Positions 34,701 to 41,690 of a stretch of 42,625 bases of DNA are shown here, piece after piece. Within the stretch, counting starts at the first letter, position 1, and each line of letters begins with the position of its first letter. The notes under the pieces are model-generated. The model searched no databases, was not told the origin of the DNA, and saw nothing but the letters and a program-made list of their open reading frames with translations. The DNA lies in contig DHXQ01000045.1 in the NCBI GenBank assembly GCA_002413755.1, forward strand, positions 1,814-44,438, given 5' to 3'. Made by a program: the position numbers and the translations under genes. Source of the stretch: Candidatus Saccharibacteria bacterium UBA5152 (GTDB lineage: Bacteria; Patescibacteriota; Saccharimonadia; Saccharimonadales; UBA4665).

Positions 34701-34828
34701 TTGATGCGCTCGCCAAGACTTTGGTTCAACTTAATCGACTTCCCACTCTTTGTCGTGTATACATTCTTGGGCCGGCGACGCCCTTGTCCAGCATTGCCGG
34801 GCTGCCCACCTTTGCTAGCGTCATTCAT
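31703..34828 (-). CDS. Class A penicillin-binding protein (PBP1A-like) with Ig-like C-terminal extension
   Basis: 1041 residues, long for the family. A basic cytoplasmic tail is followed by one transmembrane segment (about 88-112). The glycosyltransferase-51 domain has VAIEDKNFYKHGAFD and GGSTITQQLVK. The transpeptidase has all three motifs: SSFK (in PPGSSFKPYDY), SRN (in IGGSRNVPAV) and KTGT (in SVKTGTTNDG). After about residue 800 come a Ser/Thr-rich linker (TTSSSNTASSTSKATDD), an Ig-like domain and a final beta-rich segment. This enzyme polymerises and cross-links peptidoglycan outside the membrane. The 5' leader is unusual: TATACT and then GAGGAGG lie well upstream of the ATG, with a small hairpin between. 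Confidence 0.94.
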   Translation of the reverse strand: MNDASKGGQPGNAGQGRRRPKNVYTTKSGKSIKLNQSLGERIKARKSSKAAAKATYLSTLPKNPVKRILARLHPKRFFKYWFSREGAIMGLKIAGIGIIVCFFVAVGVFAYFRKDLPKIKDLSGDKIGGSITYYDRTGSTVLWQDYGAVKRVPVAGDQITDYMRQATVAIEDKNFYKHGAFDVQGIARAGFKDATGSSRQGGSTITQQLVKINQQWTADRSITRKVKELILAVELEREYSKADILNGYLNIAPYGGVEYGVESAARDYFGTSAKDLTLAQSAMLAAIPKAPTAYSPYSDPQWNTSATDSLFDRGALLGRQQYILDQMANQHMITKDQAEAAKKVDVLAQVHPLSPKYSGIRSPYFVLSAKKQLEQKYGAATVDRGGWKVITTMDLKLQQTAEDLVQKNIPNIKRAGADNEAIVAEDVQTGQIVSLVGGVDFTNPVYGQNNFASGILLPPGSSFKPYDYATFIDNNTNVGAGSVLYDTQGALPGYNCTNKNSPKSDKNTSNPPNCLWDYDFIYPGPLTLRYAIGGSRNVPAVKAMLSAVPNDTSNGRVNSVNKVISTATAMMSNPYVKGSTYNCYDDEALTIKTQCFGSSAIGDGAFLHLDDHVNGLSTLARLGSAIPRTYILKITDAGGKTVDQFKQPTGKQVLKPDSAYIVDDMTSDPNASYLQGAQKFQAQKNGWKFSVKTGTTNDGYDGLMASWSTKYAVISWVGNHTRHVTLTNSMENLTAPLTRDWMVAAHADLKPVAWTKPNDVKTLPAFVVRNHIHYGDVEPSPTNDLFPSWYAPKSTATTTQATDKVSNKIATSCTPDLAKETLSNSNAATWNVDIWNGGTTSSSNTASSTSKATDDVHSCNDSPPSITVTAPSTCSASDGGCTITATVTAGTHPLSDPQYAQFPGTVNFTIGGQIVHTETVSDSPSSVHFTYMPTSSGDTTVTAQVIDSVLYQATDSANFTSQSDSGSTLSFDSAKVNGANTKFSWSNGNGAVSIFKTVGDIPLCSGGANDNCSRPSAVAPAGTSVYARDASGKSSPVTVGS

Positions 34829-34846
34829 AGGTCTTGTTTTAACTCC

Positions 34847-34877
34847 ATTGTTTCAACAATTATTCCTCCTCAGTATA
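34847..34877 (-). promoter_or_regulatory. PBP promoter box, displaced Shine-Dalgarno and hairpin
   Basis: On the minus strand: TATACT (34872-34877), then GAGGAGG (34865-34871), then the palindrome ATTGTTGAAACAAT (34847-34860), and the PBP ATG 18 nt further. The strong SD is about 36 nt from the ATG, too far unless the leader folds. A TTG in good spacing would open a six-codon peptide (MLKQWS) ending before the PBP start. Confidence 0.45.
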
Positions 34878-34975
34878 GCAAATCCTACCTTAAAGTAAGC
34901 TATAGTTTTTCCGATAGCGTCGATCACTTACCTCTGTTATCATCCTGTCCGCCAGATGCCAAATCCAGCCACTAC

Positions 34976-34984
34976 TGCTATACT
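34976..34984 (+). promoter_or_regulatory. Extended -10 promoter box of tyrS
   Basis: TGCTATACT, 36 nt before the tyrS ATG. The leader contains AAAGG 14 nt from the ATG, which is a weak SD. Confidence 0.4.
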
Positions 34985-35020
34985 AATAGGTAAATTATCA
35001 TAAAAAGGTACATATAGATT

Positions 35021-36268
35021 ATGACATTGTCCGAAGAACTGACCTGGCGCGGCTTTTTAAACCAGACCACCCTGAATGACATCACCGAATTAGACAAGGG
35101 TCCCAAGACTTTTTATCACGGCTTTGACGCCTCGGCCGACTCCCAGACCGTTGGTAACCTAGCGGCTCTGATGTTCGACAAGACTTTCCTGCGGCATGGC
35201 TACAAGGCGGTAATGCTGGCCGGTGGTGCCACCAGCCTGATCGGTGATCCGGGTGGCAAGGATAAGGAGCGCCCACTGCAGAGCGAAGACACGATCGCCC
35301 ACAACGTCGCCAGTGCCGAAGCCCAACTGCGGCATATCCTGCGCGGCCACGAATTCGAGATGGTCAATAACCTTGACTGGACCCGGGATATGCGGGTACT
35401 ACCGTTCCTGCGTGACATCGGTAAATACTTCAGCATGACACCACTGGTGCAGCGCGATTACATCGCTACCCGGCTGGGTGAAGGCGGTGGTGGCATTAGC
35501 TACACCGAATTTAGCTACACCATCCTGCAGGGCTATGACTATCTGCATCTGTTTGATACCAAGGGCGTGACTTTGCAACTTGGTGGTTCCGACCAGTGGG
35601 GCAACTGCCTATCTGGAGTTGAACTGATTCGCCGAGCCCGCGGCGCCGAAGTTGACGTCATCACGCTTAATTTGATTATTAATAAAGCTACCGGCAAAAA
35701 GTTTGGCAAAAGCGAAGAGGGCGCCATCTGGCTCGACGCTGCTAAGACTTCACCTACCCAGTTCTACCAGTTCTGGATCAACGCTGACGACGAGGGTGTC
35801 GAGGGCTACCTCAAGGTATTTACCGAGCTCGACAAAGACGCCATCGACCAAATAATGGCCGCCCACGTTACTGACCGAGCGGCGCGCCATGCCCAAACTG
35901 AACTGGCTCGCCAGGTCACCACACTGGTGCACGGCGAAGACCAGATGCAGCAGGCCGAAGTCGTCACTCAGTTCTTGACTGGTGCTAAACCTATCCAAGA
36001 GGCCGATGAGGCAGTCTTGGTAGTCATTCGCCAGGAGTTACCAGTTGCCAAAGCAACTGCAACCGGCTCAATCCTGCAGGCGCTGGTTGACAGTGGACTG
36101 ATTGATTCGATATCCGAGGCCAGGCGACTGCTGCAGGGTAATGCACTGTCGATTGACGGCGTGAAAACCGACCGTGAAAACTTTGAAGCATCAGATTTTC
36201 ACGCTGGCAGGTTGCTCTTAAAGAAGGGTAAAAAGTTTAAAGATTCAATCTTGGTTGAGCTAGGCTAG
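35021..36268 (+). CDS. tyrS: Tyrosyl-tRNA synthetase
   Basis: 415 residues, bacterial type. The Rossmann core has HGFDASADS (33-41), LAGGATSLIGDPGGKDKERPL, the tyrosine-pocket YTILQGYDYLHLF and SDQWGN. The class I signature HIGH is replaced by TVGN (residues 43-46). The second signature is KFGKS, as in other bacterial TyrRS. The C-terminal S4 RNA-binding domain (about 350-412) recognises the tRNA. The protein charges tRNA-Tyr. The change of both histidines is notable, although Asn at the second position is tolerated in some natural TyrRS. It is followed after 2 nt by a methyltransferase gene. Confidence 0.95.
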   Translation: MTLSEELTWRGFLNQTTLNDITELDKGPKTFYHGFDASADSQTVGNLAALMFDKTFLRHGYKAVMLAGGATSLIGDPGGKDKERPLQSEDTIAHNVASAEAQLRHILRGHEFEMVNNLDWTRDMRVLPFLRDIGKYFSMTPLVQRDYIATRLGEGGGGISYTEFSYTILQGYDYLHLFDTKGVTLQLGGSDQWGNCLSGVELIRRARGAEVDVITLNLIINKATGKKFGKSEEGAIWLDAAKTSPTQFYQFWINADDEGVEGYLKVFTELDKDAIDQIMAAHVTDRAARHAQTELARQVTTLVHGEDQMQQAEVVTQFLTGAKPIQEADEAVLVVIRQELPVAKATATGSILQALVDSGLIDSISEARRLLQGNALSIDGVKTDRENFEASDFHAGRLLLKKGKKFKDSILVELG

Positions 36269-36270
36269 AT

Positions 36271-37041
36271 ATGAATACAAAAGCAATCCGCCCCAAGGCT
36301 GATGTCTACAATGATCCGTCACACAATTATTTACACTACTGGGACGGGCGCGGTTATGAACATGCCGCCGAGGAAATGGCCATCAAGCGCCTACTGGATG
36401 GTAAAAAATTCAGAAATGCCGTAGATGTCGGCGGCGGGTATGGCCGGTTGTGTGTGCTACTCGAGAAATATGCTACCAAAGTGACACTGGCCGAGCCGAG
36501 CCAGCAACAACTCGAGATTGCCAAAGATTATCTCAAAGAACACCCGGAAATTGAACGTAAGCTGCTTCAGGCCGACGACCTCAAATTTGCAGACGGAACA
36601 ATCGATCTGGTAACGATGATCCGCGTCATGCATCAGTTACCGGATCCAGCGCCCGAGTTTCAGGAGATTTCCCGCGTACTGTCTGACGATGGTTATATCG
36701 TGCTGGAGGTTGCCAATTATCTGCATGCCCGCAACCGTGTCAAATATATGCTACACCGCCGTAAACTGCCCACCAAGCCAGTCGACATCGGCACTGCAGC
36801 TTCCAAGCCTGCCAAAGAAGTCGCTTTCGTGAATCACAACCCGAAGACCGTTATCAAACAATTGGCCCATGCCGGTCTCAAAGTGGAACGTATCCTATCG
36901 GTTTCCAACCTGCGCAGCCCAGGCCTCAAGAAAGTCATGCCGCGTCGGGTGATGTTGGCCATCGAGGGGATATTGCAGCCAACCCTTGCCCACAGCTATT
37001 TTGGTCCCAGCGTATTCTTTCTCGTACGCAAAGCCAATTAG
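36271..37041 (+). CDS. Class I SAM-dependent methyltransferase
   Basis: 256 residues. The SAM-binding motif I is NAVDVGGGYGRLCVLLEKYA (about 46-65). Motif II has the acidic residue in VTLAEPSQQQLEIAK. The later block reads TIDLVTMIRVMHQLPDP, then FQEISRVLSDDGYIVLEVANY, as in the Methyltransf_11 group. The first about 40 residues resemble no known substrate domain. The substrate is unknown. It sits 2 nt after tyrS and is almost certainly co-transcribed with it, without its own SD. Confidence 0.85.
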   Translation: MNTKAIRPKADVYNDPSHNYLHYWDGRGYEHAAEEMAIKRLLDGKKFRNAVDVGGGYGRLCVLLEKYATKVTLAEPSQQQLEIAKDYLKEHPEIERKLLQADDLKFADGTIDLVTMIRVMHQLPDPAPEFQEISRVLSDDGYIVLEVANYLHARNRVKYMLHRRKLPTKPVDIGTAASKPAKEVAFVNHNPKTVIKQLAHAGLKVERILSVSNLRSPGLKKVMPRRVMLAIEGILQPTLAHSYFGPSVFFLVRKAN

Positions 37042-37088
37042 CAACACTCTGCACCTTCCCGAGAAGTAATTACAACAGTGAAGAGTTG

Positions 37089-37094
37089 TATGAT
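37089..37094 (+). promoter_or_regulatory. -10 box of recG (leaderless candidate)
   Basis: TATGAT ends 7 nt before the ATG at 37102. This favours 37102 as the recG start over the upstream GTG at 37078 and ATG at 37090. Confidence 0.35.
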
Positions 37095-37101
37095 TAGTAG
37101 G

Positions 37102-39168
37102 ATGACACTGGATACGCGTTTGACGGGGTTGAAGGGGATCGGGCCAGCAGTAGCGGCCAAGTTTGCTGTGCTTGGACTACGGACGGTTGCCGACCTGATT
37201 GATAATTATCCACGGCGCTATGACGACTATTCGCAGTTGTCGAGTATCTCCAAGCTGAAGCCAGGTAGCGTGACTATCCGGGCTATCATTACCAATGCCA
37301 AAGGCTCGTACGCGCGGCGCGGTATGCATATCACCAATGCGGTGGCTGAAGATGATTCGGGGAGTGTGCGCTTGATTTGGTTTAACCAACCGTACCGCGC
37401 CGCCGCCATCAAGCCGGACCAGGAATATTACATCTCTGGCAACTTCGAGCTCAGCCACCAGCGGCTGAGTATTATGAATCCGACTGTCGAGCTAGTCAGC
37501 GATTTTCCGGTTAATACTGCCCGGATTGTGCCAATTTACCGCGAGACCAAGGGGCTGACCTCGCGTCAGATTCGGGCTGCGCTCGAGCAAGCGATGCCTG
37601 CCATCCGGGCGTTGCCTGATACATTACCGGTATGGCTCATCAAAAAGCAGAAGTTGATGAGCCGGGCGGAGGCTTTGGAGATGATGCACTTTCCGCGTGA
37701 CGGCGCAGCGCTGGAACGCGCTCGCGACCGGCTCGGATTTGAAGAGGTCTTCGTCCTGACGCTAGCCGCCCTGCGTAATAAGTACGAAATGCAGCTCGAG
37801 CAGGCGCCGGCGGTGCCGTTTCTGGAGTCGGTGGCTCGAGAGTTTGTGAGTCATTTACCATTCAAGTTGACCGACGCCCAGCGGGCGACGACCTGGCAGA
37901 TCTTCCAGGATATCGGCAAGCCGCAGCCGATGAACCGACTGGTCGAAGGCGATGTCGGCTCAGGTAAGACAGTTGTGGCAGCCATGGCCGCGGTCATGGT
38001 ACTCCATCATAACCATCAGGTAGCCTTGATGGCGCCGACCGAGCTGTTGGCCCGGCAGCACGCCGAAACTATTCAGCGCTTGCTGACACCCCTGGGATAC
38101 GGTGACAAGATCGGATTGCTGGTCGGCGGCATGAAGACCGCCCAAAAGCAGGCCGCCCGCGACCACATCGCCAGTGGTGATATTCGGTTTATTGTCGGGA
38201 CGCACGCTCTGATCCAGGATAGCGTCGATATGACCAGGCTGGAGTTGGTGATTATAGATGAGCAGCACCGCTTCGGTGTTGGGCAGCGCGGAGCCTTGCA
38301 GTCCAAGGCCGGGCACATGCCGCACGTTCTCAGTCTGACTGCTACGCCGATCCCGCGCTCGCTTGCCCTGACATTGTACGGTGAGCTGGACATCTCTATC
38401 CTGGGTGACAAGCCGGCCGGCCGCAGCGAAATTATAACCAAAATTGTATCGCCGAATTCGCGGGCCCAGCTATATACCGAAGTCGAAGCCGAGCTGGCGG
38501 CCGGCCGCCAAATGTTCGTCGTCTGCCCGTTGATCAGTGAATCCGCGCTGGCCTTCGCCAAAGATATGCCAGGACTCAAAACTCAGCCGGTATCAGCTGA
38601 GGAAATGTACGAGCGCCTCAGCAAAAAAGATTTTAAACACCGCCGGGTCGGTCTATTGCACGGCAAAATGAAGCCCGCCGACAAAAACGACATTATGCAG
38701 CAGTTCGTGGAGCGTAAGCTCGATATACTGGTCTCGACAACCGTTATCGAGGTCGGCGTTGATGTACCGAACGCCAGTATCATGCTTATCGAAGGCGCCG
38801 AACGGTTCGGTCTGGCGCAGATCCACCAGCTACGCGGTCGGGTGGGGCGGGGTGTCGACCAGGGTTATTGCTATCTGATGACCACCGAATCAATCGCGCC
38901 AAGTCGTCGGCTGCGGGCCCTCGAGCGCTCGACAGATGGCTTCAAATTAGCCGAACTTGACCTGGAGCTGCGCGGCCCGGGCGCCATTTACGGCACCCTG
39001 CAGCACGGCGATCTGGATCTGCGGGTGGCCTCGCTGACGGATAGCATTTTGATCGCCAAAGCCCGAGCCGCCGCCCAGGAATTTATTGATCGCGACGAAG
39101 ATTTGTTACAATATAAGCATCTCAAGACACAAGTCCAGCACCTGAGTGCTGTAACAAACTTGAATTAG
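37102..39168 (+). CDS. recG: ATP-dependent DNA helicase RecG
   Basis: About 688 residues. The N-terminal wedge OB domain (about 50-150) is preceded by LTGLKGIGPAVAAKFAVLGL, the usual RecG opening. Helicase motifs follow in order: GDVGSGKT (Walker A), MAPTELLARQHAE, DEQHRFGV (the RecG DExH form), LSLTATPIPRSLALT, STTVIEVGVDVPNA and ERFGLAQIHQLRGRVGRG. The C-terminal TRG-like region follows. It rescues stalled replication forks. The start is uncertain between 37078, 37090 and 37102. I chose 37102 because the family begins close to TPLTxLKGxG and because of the -10 box. Confidence 0.95.
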   Translation: MTLDTRLTGLKGIGPAVAAKFAVLGLRTVADLIDNYPRRYDDYSQLSSISKLKPGSVTIRAIITNAKGSYARRGMHITNAVAEDDSGSVRLIWFNQPYRAAAIKPDQEYYISGNFELSHQRLSIMNPTVELVSDFPVNTARIVPIYRETKGLTSRQIRAALEQAMPAIRALPDTLPVWLIKKQKLMSRAEALEMMHFPRDGAALERARDRLGFEEVFVLTLAALRNKYEMQLEQAPAVPFLESVAREFVSHLPFKLTDAQRATTWQIFQDIGKPQPMNRLVEGDVGSGKTVVAAMAAVMVLHHNHQVALMAPTELLARQHAETIQRLLTPLGYGDKIGLLVGGMKTAQKQAARDHIASGDIRFIVGTHALIQDSVDMTRLELVIIDEQHRFGVGQRGALQSKAGHMPHVLSLTATPIPRSLALTLYGELDISILGDKPAGRSEIITKIVSPNSRAQLYTEVEAELAAGRQMFVVCPLISESALAFAKDMPGLKTQPVSAEEMYERLSKKDFKHRRVGLLHGKMKPADKNDIMQQFVERKLDILVSTTVIEVGVDVPNASIMLIEGAERFGLAQIHQLRGRVGRGVDQGYCYLMTTESIAPSRRLRALERSTDGFKLAELDLELRGPGAIYGTLQHGDLDLRVASLTDSILIAKARAAAQEFIDRDEDLLQYKHLKTQVQHLSAVTNLN

Positions 39169-39181
39169 ACAAAACTCATAT

Positions 39182-39982
39182 ATGTATTCGGTATTCTTTC
39201 ATGCACATCAGAAGCTCGATCGAGTGGCCTATCGCCATTTGGATAGCTTGATTGAAGACGACGTCTTTTTCCCAAGTCTGAAGCGGATTATTTACTTCGA
39301 AGGCCAGCGCGGTCCAGACTCAACCAACCTCAAAAACAACATTAATGTTGAGCAGCCTTGGCATTTTATTAATCCGTTTGATACCAACGATACCGAAATA
39401 TTCAAACTGATTGAGGGGCATTACGAACGTTTGGTGGCCGCGCTGAAGAATAAGGAGAGCATGAATGCTGCCTACGAAGCCTCGTGGTTGGCTCACGCCC
39501 TGGTTGATGGCCTCACTCCGGCCCACCATTACCCCTACGAACACGAGATGGAAGCCCTGCGGGGCGGCGAAACCCGTCATAGCCGCAAAGGACTGGTGGG
39601 CTGGATGATTGTGCATGGTGACACGCGGCGCGACACGCTGAAGCGTAGTCTGCAGCTAGTCGGTCCGAAGGGACTACTAACCACCCACACTCTGTTTGAA
39701 GGCGGTTCGTTCAGTATTATCGCGCCGCTGCGACTGAATGATGCCAAACCTTCGCGCGATGACCTAATAACTATCCGACAGATTGGTATCACGGAGTTTT
39801 TCCTGCGCTACGCCCGTGAAATCGCCAGCCACGACCTGTATCGTCGTTATTATCAAAAAGGTTGGACGCCGCAGCTGGCCCGCGATGTCCGCCGCGAGAT
39901 GGCGCCACGGATGGTCCAAATTGTCACCTTAGCCTGGTATTCTGCGCTGTGTGATGCCAATTTAATTTCCGAGCCGGTATAA
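39182..39982 (+). CDS. Putative zinc hydrolase resembling S1/P1 nuclease or zinc phospholipase C
   Basis: 266 residues with no clear signal peptide. Mainly helical. The motif H105-x3-D109-x5-H115, in AHALVDGLTPAHHYPYEHE, has the same spacing as the HxxxDxxQPLH zinc-ligand block of the S1/P1 nuclease and PLC family. More candidate ligands are near the N-terminus (FFHAHQKLDRVAYRHLD). The usual N-terminal tryptophan created by signal cleavage is absent, which suggests an intracellular or diverged member. The stop overlaps the rsmD ATG by one base (TAATG), so it is coupled to rsmD. Function is inferred from motif spacing only. Confidence 0.7.
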   Translation: MYSVFFHAHQKLDRVAYRHLDSLIEDDVFFPSLKRIIYFEGQRGPDSTNLKNNINVEQPWHFINPFDTNDTEIFKLIEGHYERLVAALKNKESMNAAYEASWLAHALVDGLTPAHHYPYEHEMEALRGGETRHSRKGLVGWMIVHGDTRRDTLKRSLQLVGPKGLLTTHTLFEGGSFSIIAPLRLNDAKPSRDDLITIRQIGITEFFLRYAREIASHDLYRRYYQKGWTPQLARDVRREMAPRMVQIVTLAWYSALCDANLISEPV

Positions 39983-40515
39983 TGCGGGTGATTGCCGGCA
40001 GTCTGGGCGGTCGAGTCTTTGACGCACCGGGCGGCCACCGTACCCATCCGATGGGTGACAAGATCCGTGGCGCTCTATTCAACATTCTCGGCGATATCGA
40101 CGGCCTGACCGTGCTCGATGCCTTTGCTGGCAGTGGAGCCCTCAGTATCGAGGCTATCAGCCGCGGCGCCCAGAGCGTGCTGGCGATTGACGTCGACAAA
40201 GAAGCCTACAAAACAGTGCTGGCTAATGTCGCATCGCTGGATCTCAAAGACCGGATCACAGTGATGCGTAAGAACGTTGGTGGCTGGTCGCGCAATAATC
40301 AGGATCAGACCTTTGATATCGTCCTGGCCGACCCGCCGTACAACGACATCCGACCAGTCATGCTCCAGAAACTGATGCAGCAGGTTAAGCTAGACGGCTT
40401 GTTTGTATTATCATGGCCGGGCAGTGAACCGGTGCGTAACTTCGAGGGGGTCAGCGTCCTGACTGCCAAATCCTACGGCGATGCGCAGTTAGTTTTTTAT
40501 CGGAAGAATGGGTAG
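39982..40515 (+). CDS. rsmD: 16S rRNA (guanine966-N2)-methyltransferase RsmD
   Basis: 177 residues. The family signatures are MRVIAGSLGGRVFDAPGG at the N-terminus, RPTSD-like HPMGDKIRGALFNIL, SAM motif I VLDAFAGSGALSIEAISRGA and the catalytic DPPYND. It methylates G966 of 16S rRNA in the small subunit head. It starts one base inside the stop of the zinc-hydrolase gene. Its usual neighbour coaD is not here. Confidence 0.94.
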   Translation: MRVIAGSLGGRVFDAPGGHRTHPMGDKIRGALFNILGDIDGLTVLDAFAGSGALSIEAISRGAQSVLAIDVDKEAYKTVLANVASLDLKDRITVMRKNVGGWSRNNQDQTFDIVLADPPYNDIRPVMLQKLMQQVKLDGLFVLSWPGSEPVRNFEGVSVLTAKSYGDAQLVFYRKNG

Positions 40516-40523
40516 GCAGAATG

Positions 40524-40529
40524 TATAAT
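40524..40529 (+). promoter_or_regulatory. -10 box of the P-loop gene (leaderless candidate)
   Basis: A perfect TATAAT ends 7 nt before the ATG at 40537. No SD is present. Confidence 0.5.
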
Positions 40530-40536
40530 ATGCCGA

Positions 40537-41121
40537 ATGCATTTGCTAACCAATCCTAACACCGCTCTGAAGCCGCCTGCGGTTCTGATTATCGGACCTC
40601 CAGGCTCCGGTAAATCTGATCTAGCCCGTTATCTCGTTGATCTGACTGGCTGGCAACTCTATAACCGAGCGCAGATCAGCCGACAGTTTATGTTTGATAA
40701 TAGTATTGACGCTATCAAAAGTGAAGTCCACTGGAAGGAGTACAACGCACGACTTGTCGGTGAACGCCGCCGGCTATTGGCAACTGGGCTACCCCTGATA
40801 TTTAACGGCCAAGGCTATACCAATTGGTCAAAGACACGAGCTGATATTGTCGCTGCCAAACACGTTCCATTTATAATTAGCCTCAACCTCTTGCCTGCAT
40901 ATGTCGAAACGTTGGCAACCGCCAGCAACGAAACACCTGAAGATATCGAGACGGGTTACCTTGCCTATAAACGCTTCTCTAATACCCCGCGTAATCACCG
41001 AGACGTATACGTCGAAATCAATGAAGGCAACGACCACGACAGATTACGAATCGCGGCCGAAGGGCTTCAAGCCTACATTGAAGCCTACCCAAAGGTAGAA
41101 AATACGCCCGATGTCGAGTAG
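40537..41121 (+). CDS. P-loop NTPase, kinase-like
   Basis: 194 residues. Walker A is GPPGSGKS at residues 20-27. After it come an Arg-rich helix (NARLVGERRRLLATGLPLIFNGQG), resembling the lid-and-target arrangement of small-molecule or nucleotide kinases, and a strand PFIISLNLLPAYVETL. No specific family signature (adenylate, shikimate or cytidylate kinase) is complete. Substrate unknown. The stop codon overlaps the TAGAAT that may be the -10 box of the tRNA gene. Confidence 0.75.
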   Translation: MHLLTNPNTALKPPAVLIIGPPGSGKSDLARYLVDLTGWQLYNRAQISRQFMFDNSIDAIKSEVHWKEYNARLVGERRRLLATGLPLIFNGQGYTNWSKTRADIVAAKHVPFIISLNLLPAYVETLATASNETPEDIETGYLAYKRFSNTPRNHRDVYVEINEGNDHDRLRIAAEGLQAYIEAYPKVENTPDVE

Positions 41122-41124
41122 AAT
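41119..41124 (+). promoter_or_regulatory. Candidate -10 box of tRNA-Leu
   Basis: TAGAAT, 9 nt before the mature tRNA 5' end, overlapping the stop codon of the P-loop gene. No -35 is clear, so a tRNA with almost no 5' leader is possible but unproven. Confidence 0.3.
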
Positions 41125-41133
41125 AACAGTGAC

Positions 41134-41218
41134 GGGGATGTGGTGAAATTGGTATACACGCGTGTTTTAGGAGCACGTGCCTTACGGCGTGGAGGTTCAA
41201 GTCCTCTCATCCCCACCA
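41134..41218 (+). tRNA. tRNA-Leu (anticodon UAG)
   Basis: The acceptor arms GGGGATG and CATCCCC pair perfectly, and the 3' ACCA is encoded. The anticodon stem CGTGT / GCACG (one G-U) encloses the loop TTTAGGA, giving anticodon TAG for CUA and other CUN codons. A long variable arm (TGCC-TTAC-GGCG) is typical of class II tRNAs. The T arm has GGTTCAAGTCC. Confidence 0.95.
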
Positions 41219-41242
41219 TTCAAATAATTCCAAGAGGTGATT

Positions 41243-41623
41243 ATGGCAGAATCCGCTGTTGAGGTTATGATTCCTTTCCGAATTAGAGGCGACATGCCGA
41301 GGGATAGGATTGCCCGCATGTTTATAATTGGTACTCTGGCGTCCGGATGGCAGCCGCATAGAGACGAGGTGGCTGCAATAACACAACGCGCCCTCAAATT
41401 TGCAGACACCGAAATCATTGCCGCCGAAGAGCAGCTAGCGGCAGATGGGATTATTGGGCAATCTGCGGCAGGGGATTTAGAATTCATCGGGTTACAGTAC
41501 CCTCTAGAAAAAACGTCGGATCATATATCGAATCTAGCCCAAGCCGCTGATGAATTGAACATCGCTTACACAAAATTTATTGAGGAAACCGACTGGCTCG
41601 CTCTATACAGTGGAATCTGGTAG
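41243..41623 (+). CDS. Unknown protein, 126 residues
   Basis: I do not recognise it. It begins MAESAVEVMIPFRIRGDMPRD and looks alpha/beta and soluble, with no cysteine. The region DEVAAITQRALKFADTEIIAAEEQLAADGIIG looks like paired helices. I chose the ATG at 41243, because GAGG (41234-41237) lies 5 nt upstream; a GTG at 41237 lies within that SD. It stands alone between the tRNA and hisS. Confidence 0.65.
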   Translation: MAESAVEVMIPFRIRGDMPRDRIARMFIIGTLASGWQPHRDEVAAITQRALKFADTEIIAAEEQLAADGIIGQSAAGDLEFIGLQYPLEKTSDHISNLAQAADELNIAYTKFIEETDWLALYSGIW

Positions 41624-41654
41624 TCCCGACACTGCGTATACGAAATATGGTTAA

Positions 41655-41680
41655 AGATGTTAAAATAATAGATAACATCT
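41655..41680. repeat. Inverted repeat in the hisS promoter region
   Basis: AGATGTTA (41655-41662) and TAACATCT (41673-41680) are perfect 8-bp complements around an AT-rich 10-nt loop. The hairpin ends 1 nt before the AGGA ribosome-binding site. It contains TAAAAT (41661-41666), a possible -10 box. It may be an operator or a translational control hairpin. Confidence 0.6.
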
Positions 41681-41690
41681 AGGAAAATAT

